A DNA stretch of 64,000 bases. It comes from FEN-1297 sp963710735. Lineage in GTDB: Bacteria; Bacteroidota; Ignavibacteria; Ignavibacteriales; Ignavibacteriaceae. Of this stretch, positions 39,203-48,319 are shown one piece after another (the first letter of the stretch is position 1; every line of letters begins with the position of its first letter). The notes beneath the pieces were generated by a model. The model made no database searches. It was not told where the DNA came from and worked only from the letters and a program-made list of their open reading frames with translations. The stretch lies in the NCBI GenBank assembly GCA_963710735.1, contig CAVQBN010000015.1, positions 1-64,000 of the forward strand. The letters are read 5' to 3'. The position numbers and the translations under genes are program-made.

Positions 39203-40837
39203 TTAATACATATCACCCATTCCGCCGCCGCCTGGCATAGGAGGCATAGGAGGTTCTTTTTCTTTTTTCTCGTAAACAACTGCTTCGGTAGTAATCAATA
39301 ATGATGCAACCGATGCTGCATTTTCCAAAGCTGTTCTTGTAACCTTAGTCGGGTCAATTACACCAGATTTGATTAGGTTTTCGTAGACTTCTGTAGCTGC
39401 ATTAAATCCGAAATCGTCTTTTCCTTCTTTTACTTTTTGAAGGACAACAGAACCTTCCAGACCGGCGTTATTAACAATCTGTCTTAAAGGTTCTTCAAGA
39501 GATTTTTGAACTATCTTAATACCGGTTGTTTGATCCAGGTTTTCACCTTTAACTTTATCTAGAACAGAAATTGCTCTTACTAAAGCAACACCGCCGCCGG
39601 CAACAATACCTTCTTCAACTGCTGCACGTGTAGCATGTAATGCATCTTCAACGCGAGCTTTCTTTTCTTTCATTTCAACTTCTGTGGAAGCGCCTATTTT
39701 TAATACTGCAACACCGCCGGAAAGCTTAGCTAATCTTTCCTGAAGTTTTTCTTTGTCATAATCAGAGGTAGTTTTATCTATCTGTGCTTTAATTTCATTA
39801 ATTCTTTTTTTGATGTCATCTGTCTTACCGGCGCCTTCAACGATAGTAGTATTATCTTTATCGATAACAACTTTTTTTGCAGTACCTAAGTAAGAAACTG
39901 TAGCATTTTCCAATTTAAAACCGCGTTCTTCAGAGATAACTGTACCGCCGGTTAAAACAGCGATATCTTCTAACATTGCTTTTCTTCTGTCACCAAATCC
40001 AGGAGCTTTTACTGCAGCTACTCTTAAGGTTCCGCGAATTTTGTTAACTACTAAAGTAGCTAATGCTTCTCCTTCAAGATCTTCAGTGATAATTAACATC
40101 GATTTACCCTGCTGAGCAACTTTTTCAAGTACTGGCAAAAGATCTTTCATAGCAGAGATTTTTTTGTCATGAATTAAAATGAAAGGATCTTCAAGAATTG
40201 CTTCCATTGTTTCGGTGTTGGTAACAAAGTAAGGTGAAAGATATCCGCGGTCGAACTGCATACCTTCGACAACGTCTAAACCTGTTTCGGTACCTTTTGC
40301 TTCTTCAACAGTAATTACTCCGTCTTTACCGACTTTTTCCATTGCATCTGCAATTAACTCACCGATTGTTTTATCATTATTAGCAGATATTGAACCAACC
40401 TGAGCGATTTCATTTCTTCCTTCAACATCACGGCTGACTTTTCTTAAATGTTCAACAACTTTAGCAACAGCTATATCAATTCCTCTTTTCAGATCCATTG
40501 GATTAGCACCGGCAGTAACGTTTTTCAGCCCTTCTCTATAAATAGCCTGAGCTAGAACAGTTGCTGTGGTTGTTCCGTCACCGGCAACATCACTGGTTTT
40601 TGAAGCGACTTCTCGAACCATTTGAGCGCCCATATTTTCAACGTTATCTTCTAATTCTATTTCTTTTGCAACGGATACACCGTCTTTAGTAACCGTAGGT
40701 GCACCGAATTTTTTTTCAAGAATAACATTACGTCCTTTAGGGCCTAATGTTACTTTTACAGCATTGGCTAATTTGTCAACACCGCTTTTTAACTTTGTAC
40801 GTGCTTCACTATCATATTCTATTAATTTTGAAGCCAT
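39203..40837 (-). CDS. groEL: Chaperonin GroEL
   Basis: 544-residue 60 kDa chaperonin. It contains the ATP-binding GPKGRNVILEKKFG and DGTTTATVLAQAI segments, and the GGGVALVRA region near residue 413. The tail is the usual glycine-methionine repeat (PMPGGGGMGDMY). It forms the 14-mer folding chamber with GroES. It is 35 bases downstream of groES on the minus strand, transcribed with it under a CIRCE operator, and ended by a strong terminator. Confidence 0.99.
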   Translation of the reverse strand: MASKLIEYDSEARTKLKSGVDKLANAVKVTLGPKGRNVILEKKFGAPTVTKDGVSVAKEIELEDNVENMGAQMVREVASKTSDVAGDGTTTATVLAQAIYREGLKNVTAGANPMDLKRGIDIAVAKVVEHLRKVSRDVEGRNEIAQVGSISANNDKTIGELIADAMEKVGKDGVITVEEAKGTETGLDVVEGMQFDRGYLSPYFVTNTETMEAILEDPFILIHDKKISAMKDLLPVLEKVAQQGKSMLIITEDLEGEALATLVVNKIRGTLRVAAVKAPGFGDRRKAMLEDIAVLTGGTVISEERGFKLENATVSYLGTAKKVVIDKDNTTIVEGAGKTDDIKKRINEIKAQIDKTTSDYDKEKLQERLAKLSGGVAVLKIGASTEVEMKEKKARVEDALHATRAAVEEGIVAGGGVALVRAISVLDKVKGENLDQTTGIKIVQKSLEEPLRQIVNNAGLEGSVVLQKVKEGKDDFGFNAATEVYENLIKSGVIDPTKVTRTALENAASVASLLITTEAVVYEKKEKEPPMPPMPGGGGMGDMY

Positions 40838-40872
40838 ATTATTTCCTCCAATTTATTTTTTCTAAAATTTTT

Positions 40873-41169
40873 TTAACCAATTATTGCGAAGATATCGCTC
40901 TCACGCATAATTAAATACTCTTCACCTTCAACTGTAACTTCCGTTCCGCTGTATTTACCATAAAGAACTTTATCTCCAACCTTAACTTCAGGTTTTACAG
41001 TCTTACCGTCATCAGCTATTTTACCAGGACCCGCAGCTACAACAGTACCTTCAATAGGTTTTTCCTTTGCTGTATCAGGTAATATGATGCCGCCTTTTGT
41101 TGTTTCTTCAGCTTCACTTGGCTTTATAATTACTCTATCTGCCAAAGGCTTTAAGTTTATTTTAGCCAT
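40873..41169 (-). CDS. groES: Co-chaperonin GroES
   Basis: 98 residues. The LKPLADRVIIKPSEAEETTKGGIILP start and the mobile loop before GIILPDTAKEKP are typical, and the C-terminal VEGEEYLIMRESDIFAIIG is conserved. It forms the heptameric lid on GroEL. A good ribosome-binding site (GGAGGTAA) precedes the ATG, and the CIRCE operator lies 40 bases upstream. Confidence 0.99.
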   Translation of the reverse strand: MAKINLKPLADRVIIKPSEAEETTKGGIILPDTAKEKPIEGTVVAAGPGKIADDGKTVKPEVKVGDKVLYGKYSGTEVTVEGEEYLIMRESDIFAIIG

Positions 41170-41208
41170 ATACTTACCTCCATTTTTAGTTTAATTATAT
41201 TAAGGATA

Positions 41209-41235
41209 TTAGCACTCATAAAAAGAGAGTGCTAA
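41209..41235 (-). promoter_or_regulatory. CIRCE operator (HrcA binding site) of groESL
   Basis: Perfect inverted repeat TTAGCACTC (41209-41217), nine bases, GAGTGCTAA (41227-41235), identical to the CIRCE consensus. It lies 40 bases upstream of groES, so the operon should be repressed by HrcA and released on heat shock. hrcA itself is not in this window. Confidence 0.97.
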
Positions 41236-41633
41236 TATACAATTCCAGGTGAAGTTTGTCAAGAAAATTAAGGGTTAAAAAATTATGAAATTTCTAATTT
41301 TTATAGAAAATGTGATTAATTGTCTTTATTAGAAATATCAAATCTATTTAAGATAGGCATAGATCTCAGCCATTGATAAACTCAATTCCTAATAATTAGT
41401 AAATAATATCAATTATTAAGGCAATTTAGAGATAAAAACTTGATGTGATCCTGATATCAATCTATTATATGACACATTGATTATTTTAGCAAACCAAATT
41501 ATTTTTGGAAAAAATTTGCGGAAACATTTAATCGTTGCCACGGTTTTTTGATACTGCACCAATTTTGGGCATTAGGGTAATAGTCCCTTCTTCCGCGCAA
41601 ATTAAATTATCAAAATTAAAGACGGAGATTCTA
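41236..41633. other. Divergent intergenic region
   Basis: 398 bases between the CIRCE element and the TPR gene. AT-rich; it should carry both divergent promoters. I see no gene, no repeat shared with the rest of the window and no terminator. Confidence 0.5.
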
Positions 41634-42398
41634 ATGAAAAAAGTGACTTATCTATTATGCAGCCTTCTACTCATAATGTTTATTACCGGTTATGCTTCTG
41701 CACAAACTATGAATAAGGATGCTGTTAAACCCTTTAATGATGGATTGGCGAAGTCAAAAAAGGGTGATTATAAGGATGCACTTGCTGATTTTGAAAAAGC
41801 CATAAAATTTGATAAAGATTATAGAATTTATTATCAGATCGGCTTTGCAGAAATGAAACTGAAAAATACGGATGAAGCAATTAAAAATTTTGACAATACA
41901 ATTAAAGCAAACCCAAAATTTGATGCAGCTTATAATGATTTAGGAAATGTATATTACAGTCTTGGCAAATACCAGGATGCGATTGACAATTTTCAAAAAG
42001 TGCTGGATCTTTCTAAAAATGAAGCCACAAATAAAGTTGTTAAATTTAATCTTGCTCTTTCATATACAGGTTTAGCATCAACAGCGGAAAACGATAAGAA
42101 CTTTAAGAAAGCAATAAGCGAGTTGAAACAAGCATTAAAATATGATAATTATGATGTTGCTTACCTTGCATTAGCTAGAAATTACGTTCAGGATAATCAA
42201 TATAATAGTGCTATTAGTGCAGGGTTAAAAGCATTAAAATATAAAAAGGATATAAGCGAAGCTGGACCGGATTATTATATCGGAGTTTCTTACAGTCAAA
42301 AAAATGAAATGAAAAAAGCGAAGGAATATTTGAACAAAGCTAAAAGCGACCCTGTATATAAGAGTTCAGCAGAAACAGTTCTTAAAGCTATTCAATAA
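41634..42398 (+). CDS. Secreted TPR-repeat protein
   Basis: 254 residues from ATG 41634. The longer frame start at 41535 is rejected because it would hide the signal peptide MKKVTYLLCSLLLIMFITGYASAQ and lacks the GGAG site present before 41634. About six tetratricopeptide repeats follow (for example YKDALADFEKAIKFDKDYR, FDAAYNDLGNVYYSLGKYQ). Periplasmic, with a probable protein-docking role. A hairpin follows the gene at 42409-42439. Confidence 0.85.
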   Translation: MKKVTYLLCSLLLIMFITGYASAQTMNKDAVKPFNDGLAKSKKGDYKDALADFEKAIKFDKDYRIYYQIGFAEMKLKNTDEAIKNFDNTIKANPKFDAAYNDLGNVYYSLGKYQDAIDNFQKVLDLSKNEATNKVVKFNLALSYTGLASTAENDKNFKKAISELKQALKYDNYDVAYLALARNYVQDNQYNSAISAGLKALKYKKDISEAGPDYYIGVSYSQKNEMKKAKEYLNKAKSDPVYKSSAETVLKAIQ

Positions 42399-42408
42399 AA
42401 ATTAGATA

Positions 42409-42439
42409 CCGGAGCAGCAGTTGATAGCTGCTGTTCCGG
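42409..42439 (+). terminator. Hairpin after the TPR gene
   Basis: CCGG plus GCAGCAG pair with CTGCTG plus CCGG across a 7-base loop with one or two bulges. No T-run follows. It lies between convergent genes and may serve as a weak terminator in either direction. Confidence 0.45.
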
Positions 42440-42487
42440 ATTCACAAAGAATTCAGGCCATATCTACATATCCGAATACTATAAAAT

Positions 42488-44707
42488 CTATTTGACAATT
42501 AGATCCGAAGAAGTTGATGTGTTTTTATTGCTTACATTATCCTTAATTGTAAGAATCATTTCATAATTGCCGCTTTTCAATTCACTAATATTAAAAGCAA
42601 GATAGTTTGAAACATTTTTTGTGTTGCCGTTGTAGTTATTCATGATTGAAATATTATAAACATCACTTTTCCCAAACAGTCCTGTAAAAAAATCCCAGAT
42701 GCTTTTTGAATTATCCTTTCGGCGAATATCAAAATTTACCGAATAATTTGTGCGGCCGTTGTTATCATAAGATAAGTTGTAAATTTCGTAATAAGTATAA
42801 ACGTTTTCAGATTTATCAAATTTTAAAGTGGGATTCGGAAGAATTGTAATATTATCTCTATCCCGTTCATCCGGATTATTATTAGGAGTTATCTTAAAAG
42901 CTTGTTCAAGGCTGCTGCAGGATAAACTATCATTAAAGTTGGAAAGGTCATAATTAAAATAATAACCGAACAGCCTATTCTCTGAAGGAACACGAATGTC
43001 CATGGAGATAATATATTTCTGTCTCTTTAAAAATAATTTATTACCGTTTATAAACAGAGATTTATAAATATGCTTATTAGAACTAGTAAGCTTAAAATTG
43101 TCATCTTTCTTCATTAAAAGATTCATTGTACTGTCATATACAGAGACATCAACTTTTAAAGACAGGCTGTCCTTATCATTAAGTCCGGCTGAAAGCTCAT
43201 CAAGAGGTACAGCGTAATCCAGCGAAAATAAATTTGAGTGTTCATCCGCTCTAAATTGATTTACAACAATTTTTGCATCAAGAGGTTTAATTTCTTTGGG
43301 CCATTTAAAGTTGTCAGTTGCAAGCCCTAACTCGGCAGTTTTAACACCCTCGGTAACAAGCTTATTCCAGGTATCCCTATAAAGAGGATTAACATTATGA
43401 TATCTCGGATCCCAGGTAACCAGGTCATTTAGAACATAAGGATCAAGAATCATCGGTACAAGCGTCCAATAACCGGGAGGTGCGTCCTTATCAATCATAA
43501 AGTAAAAAACCATACGTGGATGCCTTTGGGTTTGGCGATAAAGCCATGCCATGTTCGGTTGTCCGATAGACGGCAGCACGCCTGAAATATCCGGAGGCGT
43601 GTTTGATAATCCCTGCAGCGTAGTAGATACTTCATCTGGTTTGCCGAAACGAATATAAATGTATCCCATATCGTTAAAATCATCATTTAAATAATACCAG
43701 GGCGGATGTCGTATTAAATCCAGTTTGTTTGCATCATAAATACTCAGCCTAAAGCCGTCGAATCTATAATTCTTTTCTGCGTACATTAATCTCTGGTAAT
43801 GCTCAATAAGGCGAATGTTATAAGGAAGGGAAGGAAGGGGATTCTTCTCCAGCCAAAATATTCTCATTACTTTTTTCAACTGAGTTAGCGGCAGCGAAGA
43901 GCTGAGTATTTTATATTGTCTTTCATTTAGGATTAGCTCAAAATCTTTTAAAAGAAGAGCGGCTTCGACTTTGTGCGTAACTGCATCAACAGCAGTCCAA
44001 TATGTTTTATTGGCTTCTTCAAAACGGTTTTGCTGAATGTATAGTTTTACCAAAGACAAATAAACCGGAATTAATGGCATATTAGGTTTTTCAGAAATAA
44101 GCTGATTGAATATTGCCTCAGCTTTTCCAAGCTCGTCTTTTCTTCGATAAAATTCGCCTAAAAAATATTTATCGTAATCAGACTTTTCATGTTTAAGAAA
44201 ATTTTCTGCATCATCGCTGTTTTCATTTGCAAGCATTACATCGTAAATATGAAATATGCCGAGTGCCGCCTGTTCCTGTAAATTATTAATTTTCATCTGA
44301 TGGCGTGCAAGTTCGGCAGCCTCAATATAATTATCCCGGTATGACTGCAGAACCGCAAACTGGTAAAAAGTATCTAAGAATGTAGAATCTAAGGCGATAA
44401 CTTTTTTGAAATGTCTTTCGGCGGCATTCCATCTTATAATGCGTTCGACGGGATTTTTAGCAACGCCGTCTTCGCGCTGGGCGATGGCGTAATAATAGTT
44501 AGCGATAATATTGTCCGGATCTTTATCCAGCAGGTCACCGAAGGTATCAATAACATCGCCCCATTCCTTATTAATTACTTCAGTTTTTCCCTTGGCAATA
44601 ATAGAATCATTTTCAGTTTTTGATATGTTCTGCTGGCTGTAGGAAATAGAAAGGGATATGATTATAAAAATCGGGGTGAATAAAAATTTGGCACATTCTA
44701 ACTGCAT
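42488..44707 (-). CDS. Secreted GWxTD domain protein
   Basis: 739 residues. Signal peptide to about residue 24 (SISYSQQ), then TPR-like helices (about 30-260), and a GWxTD domain around 340-420 (DDFNDMGYIYIRFGKPDEVS). The C-terminal half is beta-rich with no recognised enzyme motif. GWxTD proteins are typical of Bacteroidota, Ignavibacteria and Acidobacteria; function is not established. Apparently monocistronic on the minus strand, with a perfect 14-base palindrome 20 bases before its start codon. Confidence 0.85.
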   Translation of the reverse strand: MQLECAKFLFTPIFIIISLSISYSQQNISKTENDSIIAKGKTEVINKEWGDVIDTFGDLLDKDPDNIIANYYYAIAQREDGVAKNPVERIIRWNAAERHFKKVIALDSTFLDTFYQFAVLQSYRDNYIEAAELARHQMKINNLQEQAALGIFHIYDVMLANENSDDAENFLKHEKSDYDKYFLGEFYRRKDELGKAEAIFNQLISEKPNMPLIPVYLSLVKLYIQQNRFEEANKTYWTAVDAVTHKVEAALLLKDFELILNERQYKILSSSLPLTQLKKVMRIFWLEKNPLPSLPYNIRLIEHYQRLMYAEKNYRFDGFRLSIYDANKLDLIRHPPWYYLNDDFNDMGYIYIRFGKPDEVSTTLQGLSNTPPDISGVLPSIGQPNMAWLYRQTQRHPRMVFYFMIDKDAPPGYWTLVPMILDPYVLNDLVTWDPRYHNVNPLYRDTWNKLVTEGVKTAELGLATDNFKWPKEIKPLDAKIVVNQFRADEHSNLFSLDYAVPLDELSAGLNDKDSLSLKVDVSVYDSTMNLLMKKDDNFKLTSSNKHIYKSLFINGNKLFLKRQKYIISMDIRVPSENRLFGYYFNYDLSNFNDSLSCSSLEQAFKITPNNNPDERDRDNITILPNPTLKFDKSENVYTYYEIYNLSYDNNGRTNYSVNFDIRRKDNSKSIWDFFTGLFGKSDVYNISIMNNYNGNTKNVSNYLAFNISELKSGNYEMILTIKDNVSNKNTSTSSDLIVK

Positions 44708-44726
44708 TGTATCTCCCTTTAATATG

Positions 44727-44740
44727 TACTGCCGGCAGTA
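44727..44740 (-). promoter_or_regulatory. Perfect 14-base palindrome upstream of the GWxTD gene
   Basis: TACTGCCGGCAGTA reads the same on both strands. It is unusually GC-rich for its surroundings and lies 20 bases before the GWxTD start. It could be an operator for a dimeric regulator or an mRNA hairpin. Confidence 0.4.
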
Positions 44741-45549
44741 ATTATTAATTCTAAATATAATTTAAATAAAATAAAATTGTTTTAACAAAAAAGTATTAAT
44801 TAAAAATTATCGTCTCATTAGTTTATTTGAAATAATTGAAAAACTTTTGGATTATTTCCATGAATTTATTTAAGTTGAGAAAAGTTAAAGGGAAATTTTT
44901 CGATTAAGTTTCCTTAAAATGGTTTCAAAATAAATTTCCGGGGGCGCTGTTACGTTGAAGCTCTTAGTAAATAAAAAGGGATTCTGCCAACGATTTAATC
45001 AAACCGTCGACTTTCTAATCCATTCACCCGGAACCTTTCTTTGCACTGCTCGCTATAAATTTTCCCATGAGATTGGGGTATGGTCATTCGATGCGACGCC
45101 GAATCGTTATACATCAGATCTATTAATTTCATTTAAGAAAAAAATGTTTAGGCGGAGTAAGCCGCGTAATAATAATTTTATTTTATTGGTAATTACTAAA
45201 ATCGCTAATGCTTTATGTAACGAGAATAGTCTTTTCCTTATTGCTGACTTAAGTCCTTAGCGTACGCTTTTAGATTTTAGTCTGATTTAGTTTCTTGTCA
45301 AGTAAATAGTAAAATATTCTTTGTGACTGACGATGGCGAAGCTGTGTTAAGGCCGCAGATTTGGTTTATGAAAAATGACTCCGCGTAAGAGGTGAGTTGA
45401 TTGTGGTAGAAGCACTCCCGGTGTCGGTAGAAATGAAATCTTTTGAGATAAGCATTGAATTTTTGCAGAGTTAAAGTTTTTTAAGAAGAACCTAAAAGAA
45501 TTTGGAGTAATTAAATGCGGTTTATAGATCCGTTAAATGCATGGTAAAA

Positions 45550-45607
45550 TTTATTAAATAACAGCCGGATTGAAAACCGCCGATTCGAGTTAATTATAAG
45601 TTAAATG
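45550..45607 (+). repeat. Direct repeat, copy 1 (~57 bases)
   Basis: Shares roughly 48 of 57 aligned positions with 47373-47431, including CGGATTG, AAACCGC, GATTCG and TTAATTATA blocks. The two copies flank three small genes. The outer AAC and GTTA elements recall recombination half-sites, but no integrase is nearby. Confidence 0.65.
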
Positions 45608-45626
45608 CTAATTTTTTTAATGAGAT

Positions 45627-46025
45627 ATGAAAAAAGAAATAAAATATATAGAACTAAAATCCGGTTATTCGGATAATGGACCAGCTTGGATTTCAGAAAT
45701 AGAATTATCAAAAAGTGGAAACACAATATATTTTAACAATATGGCACTAAAAAAATTAAAAGGATCTAGTGTTTATGGGAATCATTTTGATATCGAAACC
45801 GGTGAAGAATATTGGGTTTCTAATGTTAAGAAAAATGGCCAAGACAGGCATTGGGCAGGAAGTGGCAAAATATTAATTGATGAAGAAGTATTAAATGATT
45901 ATTTGGCATTAGTTGATTTTGATTCGCTTGATAAAACTAAATTTGAAATAATAAAACTCAATAAAAATTTTGATAAAACCAGATTTGATGAATTGGAAAA
46001 TAAAAAATTAAAAAATATAGAATAA
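45627..46025 (+). CDS. Uncharacterised 132-residue cytosolic protein
   Basis: Not recognised with certainty. It starts MKKEIKYIELKSGYSDNGPAWISE and contains GNHFDIETGEEYWVSNVKKNGQDRHWAGSG, a pattern like small accessory proteins found beside mobile elements and in cassette arrays. No signal peptide or membrane helix. It begins 20 bases after a direct repeat and ends 5 bases before the next gene, so the two may be co-transcribed. Confidence 0.65.
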   Translation: MKKEIKYIELKSGYSDNGPAWISEIELSKSGNTIYFNNMALKKLKGSSVYGNHFDIETGEEYWVSNVKKNGQDRHWAGSGKILIDEEVLNDYLALVDFDSLDKTKFEIIKLNKNFDKTRFDELENKKLKNIE

Positions 46026-46030
46026 ATAAC

Positions 46031-46597
46031 ATGAAAATAATTACAATAGTTTTAATAATAATTTTTTCATACTCACTTACAAATGCTCAAGATTCTTTAG
46101 AAGTTAAATATCAGCAACAAAGAATTGGTATCGGATTTGAGGGTGCTGGAGTTACCTCCGGCCCATACATAATGTATTACAATAATCATTGGATATTTTC
46201 TTTAGCTTATGGTATACCAAGTTCAAGTACGTCAAACAATTCTATAGAAATATTTAAAAGAACATATTATATTCAATTGGCTTATGCATTTGGAGATATG
46301 GAAAATGATGTAAGTTTTTGGCCTATTTATTTGGGTACTGGCTATACTTTTGTTTCAGAAAAGAATAAAGTCCTTAACTATACAGGCAATGGATCAATTA
46401 CTTCTTTCTCACTTTATATAGGTTCGATGTTATTGCAAGCAAATAATGGTATATTTAGACATTTTGGTGTTCATTTAGAATTAGGATATTCATTTTGGAA
46501 TTATTCTCAATCAATATTAAGAGAAAACTCCAGTAAAAAAGAATACAACTATCCTCAATTTTATTTAAGTGTAAGTGCGTTCTATTATATTAGGTAG
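46031..46597 (+). CDS. Small outer-membrane-like protein, unknown
   Basis: 188 residues with a signal peptide (MKIITIVLIIIFSYSLTNAQ). The rest alternates aromatic and small residues in short strands (YIQLAYAFGD, FHLELGYSFWNY) and ends in aromatic YYIR, as expected of a small beta-barrel. No family recognised. Repeat-bearing spacer downstream. Confidence 0.65.
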   Translation: MKIITIVLIIIFSYSLTNAQDSLEVKYQQQRIGIGFEGAGVTSGPYIMYYNNHWIFSLAYGIPSSSTSNNSIEIFKRTYYIQLAYAFGDMENDVSFWPIYLGTGYTFVSEKNKVLNYTGNGSITSFSLYIGSMLLQANNGIFRHFGVHLELGYSFWNYSQSILRENSSKKEYNYPQFYLSVSAFYYIR

Positions 46598-46613
46598 CGA
46601 GAGTAATTAACAT

Positions 46614-46667
46614 CTTTAATCCGTCAAAGCCGGACCATACCAGTGCGAGGCAGGCAGGTAAGTAAAC
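46614..46667 (+). repeat. Intergenic hairpin repeat, copy B
   Basis: Begins CTTTAATCCGTCAAAG, continues GCCGGACCATACCAGTG, ends GGTAAGTAAA. It sits 16 bases after a stop codon. It shares its 5' part with copies at 47315, 49377 and 50304. Confidence 0.6.
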
Positions 46668-46752
46668 AATTTCTCCAGAGGCGGGCAGCCAAGAGAATAT
46701 TATAATTCCAGTTCAAAAATAATTTGTAAAAAAAGTTTAACTCTGTCATTGT

Positions 46753-47241
46753 GTGGACACTCTCAAAGTGGAAAAGCCTCCAATAAGTCTTAAGAAAAAA
46801 GTAAGTACTAATATCTTGATAGATAAAAAAATAAAAATATCATCATATTTATTAGTCCCTTTAGTATTAATAATAGTTCTTGCTGTTTTAGGAATTATAT
46901 CTGAAATTATTACGGAAAATTTACCAAGTTATAATCCTGTAGATGACAGTGGGCTTAAGGGATTAGCAATTACTTTAATTTATTTGCCAATATTCTATAT
47001 CGGAGCAATAATTATTAACGCACCAATAATGTGGTTTGTTATAAAAAATATTAATAACCTAAAAAACATACTTATTAAAATAGTACTGTCCGGAAGTGTA
47101 ATAATTTCAATTATAATTGCTGTTTTAATTTCAAATTTAAGTCAAAGCTTTTTTACGATTTATTTAGGATTCCAATTCCTTTTAATACTTGTAGGGTTTA
47201 TTTGGGCTCTAATTAGCTGGACTGTATTAAACGAATCATAA
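46753..47241 (+). CDS. Uncharacterised membrane protein, four helices
   Basis: 162 residues from GTG 46753 (GTG 46768 also possible; an in-frame stop lies 15 bases upstream). Four hydrophobic segments: about 34-55, 75-97, 110-132 and 135-157. The short charged N-terminus is likely cytosolic. Family not recognised. Lies between copies of intergenic repeats. Confidence 0.6.
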   Translation: MDTLKVEKPPISLKKKVSTNILIDKKIKISSYLLVPLVLIIVLAVLGIISEIITENLPSYNPVDDSGLKGLAITLIYLPIFYIGAIIINAPIMWFVIKNINNLKNILIKIVLSGSVIISIIIAVLISNLSQSFFTIYLGFQFLLILVGFIWALISWTVLNES

Positions 47242-47314
47242 GAATGAACTCAAAAATAAAATAAACTATAAATTAACCTGCAAAGCTTATTGCATTTAGA
47301 AAAGCATATAAAGT

Positions 47315-47350
47315 TTTTAATTCGCCAAAGCTGAATCATTACAGTGTGCG
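47315..47350 (+). repeat. Intergenic hairpin repeat, copy C
   Basis: TTTTAATTCGCCAAAGCTGAATCATTACAGTGTG-type sequence, aligning to copy B over about 35 bases. Where copy B has TCCG/CGGA as potential stem, this copy has TTC/GAA, keeping the pairing. Confidence 0.55.
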
Positions 47351-47372
47351 ATAAATATAACAATAAAGAAAA

Positions 47373-47431
47373 ATTTATTATTTAACGTCGGATTGGAAAC
47401 CGCTGATTCGGCTTAATTATAGGTTATAAAT
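47373..47431 (+). repeat. Direct repeat, copy 2 (~57 bases)
   Basis: Partner of 45550-45607. Contains ATTTAAC (47380-47386) at the left and GTTATAA (47423-47429) at the right, with CGGATTGG and GATTCGG between. Confidence 0.65.
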
Positions 47432-47494
47432 CTTAAAATTGTTATTGGCAAATAATTTCAATTAATTGCCAATCTCAATAAAAGAGAGAAAGAA

Positions 47495-47752
47495 ATGGTA
47501 ACTACGCTTGATAAATATGGTCGTGTAATAATTCCCAAAAAAGTTCGCGAACATCTGGGAATAGACACCAAGTCATCTCTGAATATTTCAGAAGATGGTA
47601 AAAGAATTATTATAGAGTTAATAAAAGAAAAGGCACCAGTTGTTGATAGAGATGGGATTCTTGTATTTACTGGAAAATTAGAAGACAAGAAAAGTGAACT
47701 AATCAAATCTGATAGAAATAAACGAATGAAAAAATTATTAACAAATGAGTAA
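47495..47752 (+). CDS. AbrB/MazE-type antitoxin
   Basis: 85 residues with a swapped-hairpin AbrB domain: MVTTLDKYGRVIIPKKVREHLG, then SSLNISEDGKRIIIELI. DNA-binding antitoxin, expected to neutralise and autoregulate the PIN toxin that follows within 6 bases. The C-terminal lysine-rich tail (about 60-85) probably wraps the toxin. Confidence 0.88.
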   Translation: MVTTLDKYGRVIIPKKVREHLGIDTKSSLNISEDGKRIIIELIKEKAPVVDRDGILVFTGKLEDKKSELIKSDRNKRMKKLLTNE

Positions 47753-47757
47753 GAAAT

Positions 47758-48191
47758 TTGAAAATTCTATTTGATAGCTCCGTTTTAATCGCTGCATTTG
47801 TTGAATCACATCCTAAACATAAATCTGCATTATCATTCTTGTTGAAAGCAAAGACAAAGACTTTGAGTTGTTAGTATCTTCACATACGGTATTAGGGATA
47901 TACAGTGTATTAGCAAGTGCCCCGTTCAAACCTAGAATTACCCCAAAGATAGCGAAACAATTAATAGATAATAATATTAAGAATATTGCAAAAATCATTT
48001 ACCTTACCGATAAGGATTACTTTAAAATTATAGAAAGAATGAGTGTCTCTAATTTTTCTGGTGGACTTGTTTATGATGCAATAATAGTTGAATGTGCATT
48101 GATTTCAAAAGCAGATGAAATTTTAACATTGAATACGAAATACTTTTTAAAGTTAACAAATAATATCCCAATCAAAATAAACACACTATAA
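47758..48191 (+). CDS. PIN-domain toxin (one frameshift)
   Basis: 144 residues after restoring one base near 47850-47856; the normal length of VapC-like toxins. Starts at TTG 47758 (MKILFDSSVLIAAFVESHP), with the first PIN acidic residue in LFDSS. The later parts give SSHTVLGIYSVL, SGGLVYDAIIVECAL (metal-binding Asp) and ADEILTLNTKYF. It would be an RNase cutting tRNA or rRNA. Paired with the AbrB-type antitoxin, a known combination. The break may be sequence error or an inactivated toxin. Confidence 0.8.
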
Positions 48192-48319
48192 AATAAAATG
48201 TTTATAAACACTTTAATAAGCAAAAAGACCCTCCAGGGATAGTGCCAGATGGCAGATGGATAAAATTATTCAATTATAAAAAAATATGTAAAAAAAACTT
48301 TAAATAAATAGGACATAAA

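Larger units (their letters stand above)
44708..45626. other. 919-base gap: palindromes, possible gene debris, a direct repeat
   Basis: Contents noted: palindrome TACTGCCGGCAGTA at 44727-44740; a core GCGCTGTTACG near 44944; palindrome AGCGTACGCT at 45259-45268; and copy 1 of a ~57-base direct repeat at 45550-45607. A 101-codon open frame at 44955-45260 has no ribosome-binding site and no resemblance to a known protein. This is the left edge of the accessory stretch. Confidence 0.5.

Noticed and set aside
44955..45260. 101-codon plus-strand open frame
   Set aside because: No ribosome-binding site, odd composition, no resemblance to a known family; it lies in a gap with repeats and palindromes. 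Not called as a gene.
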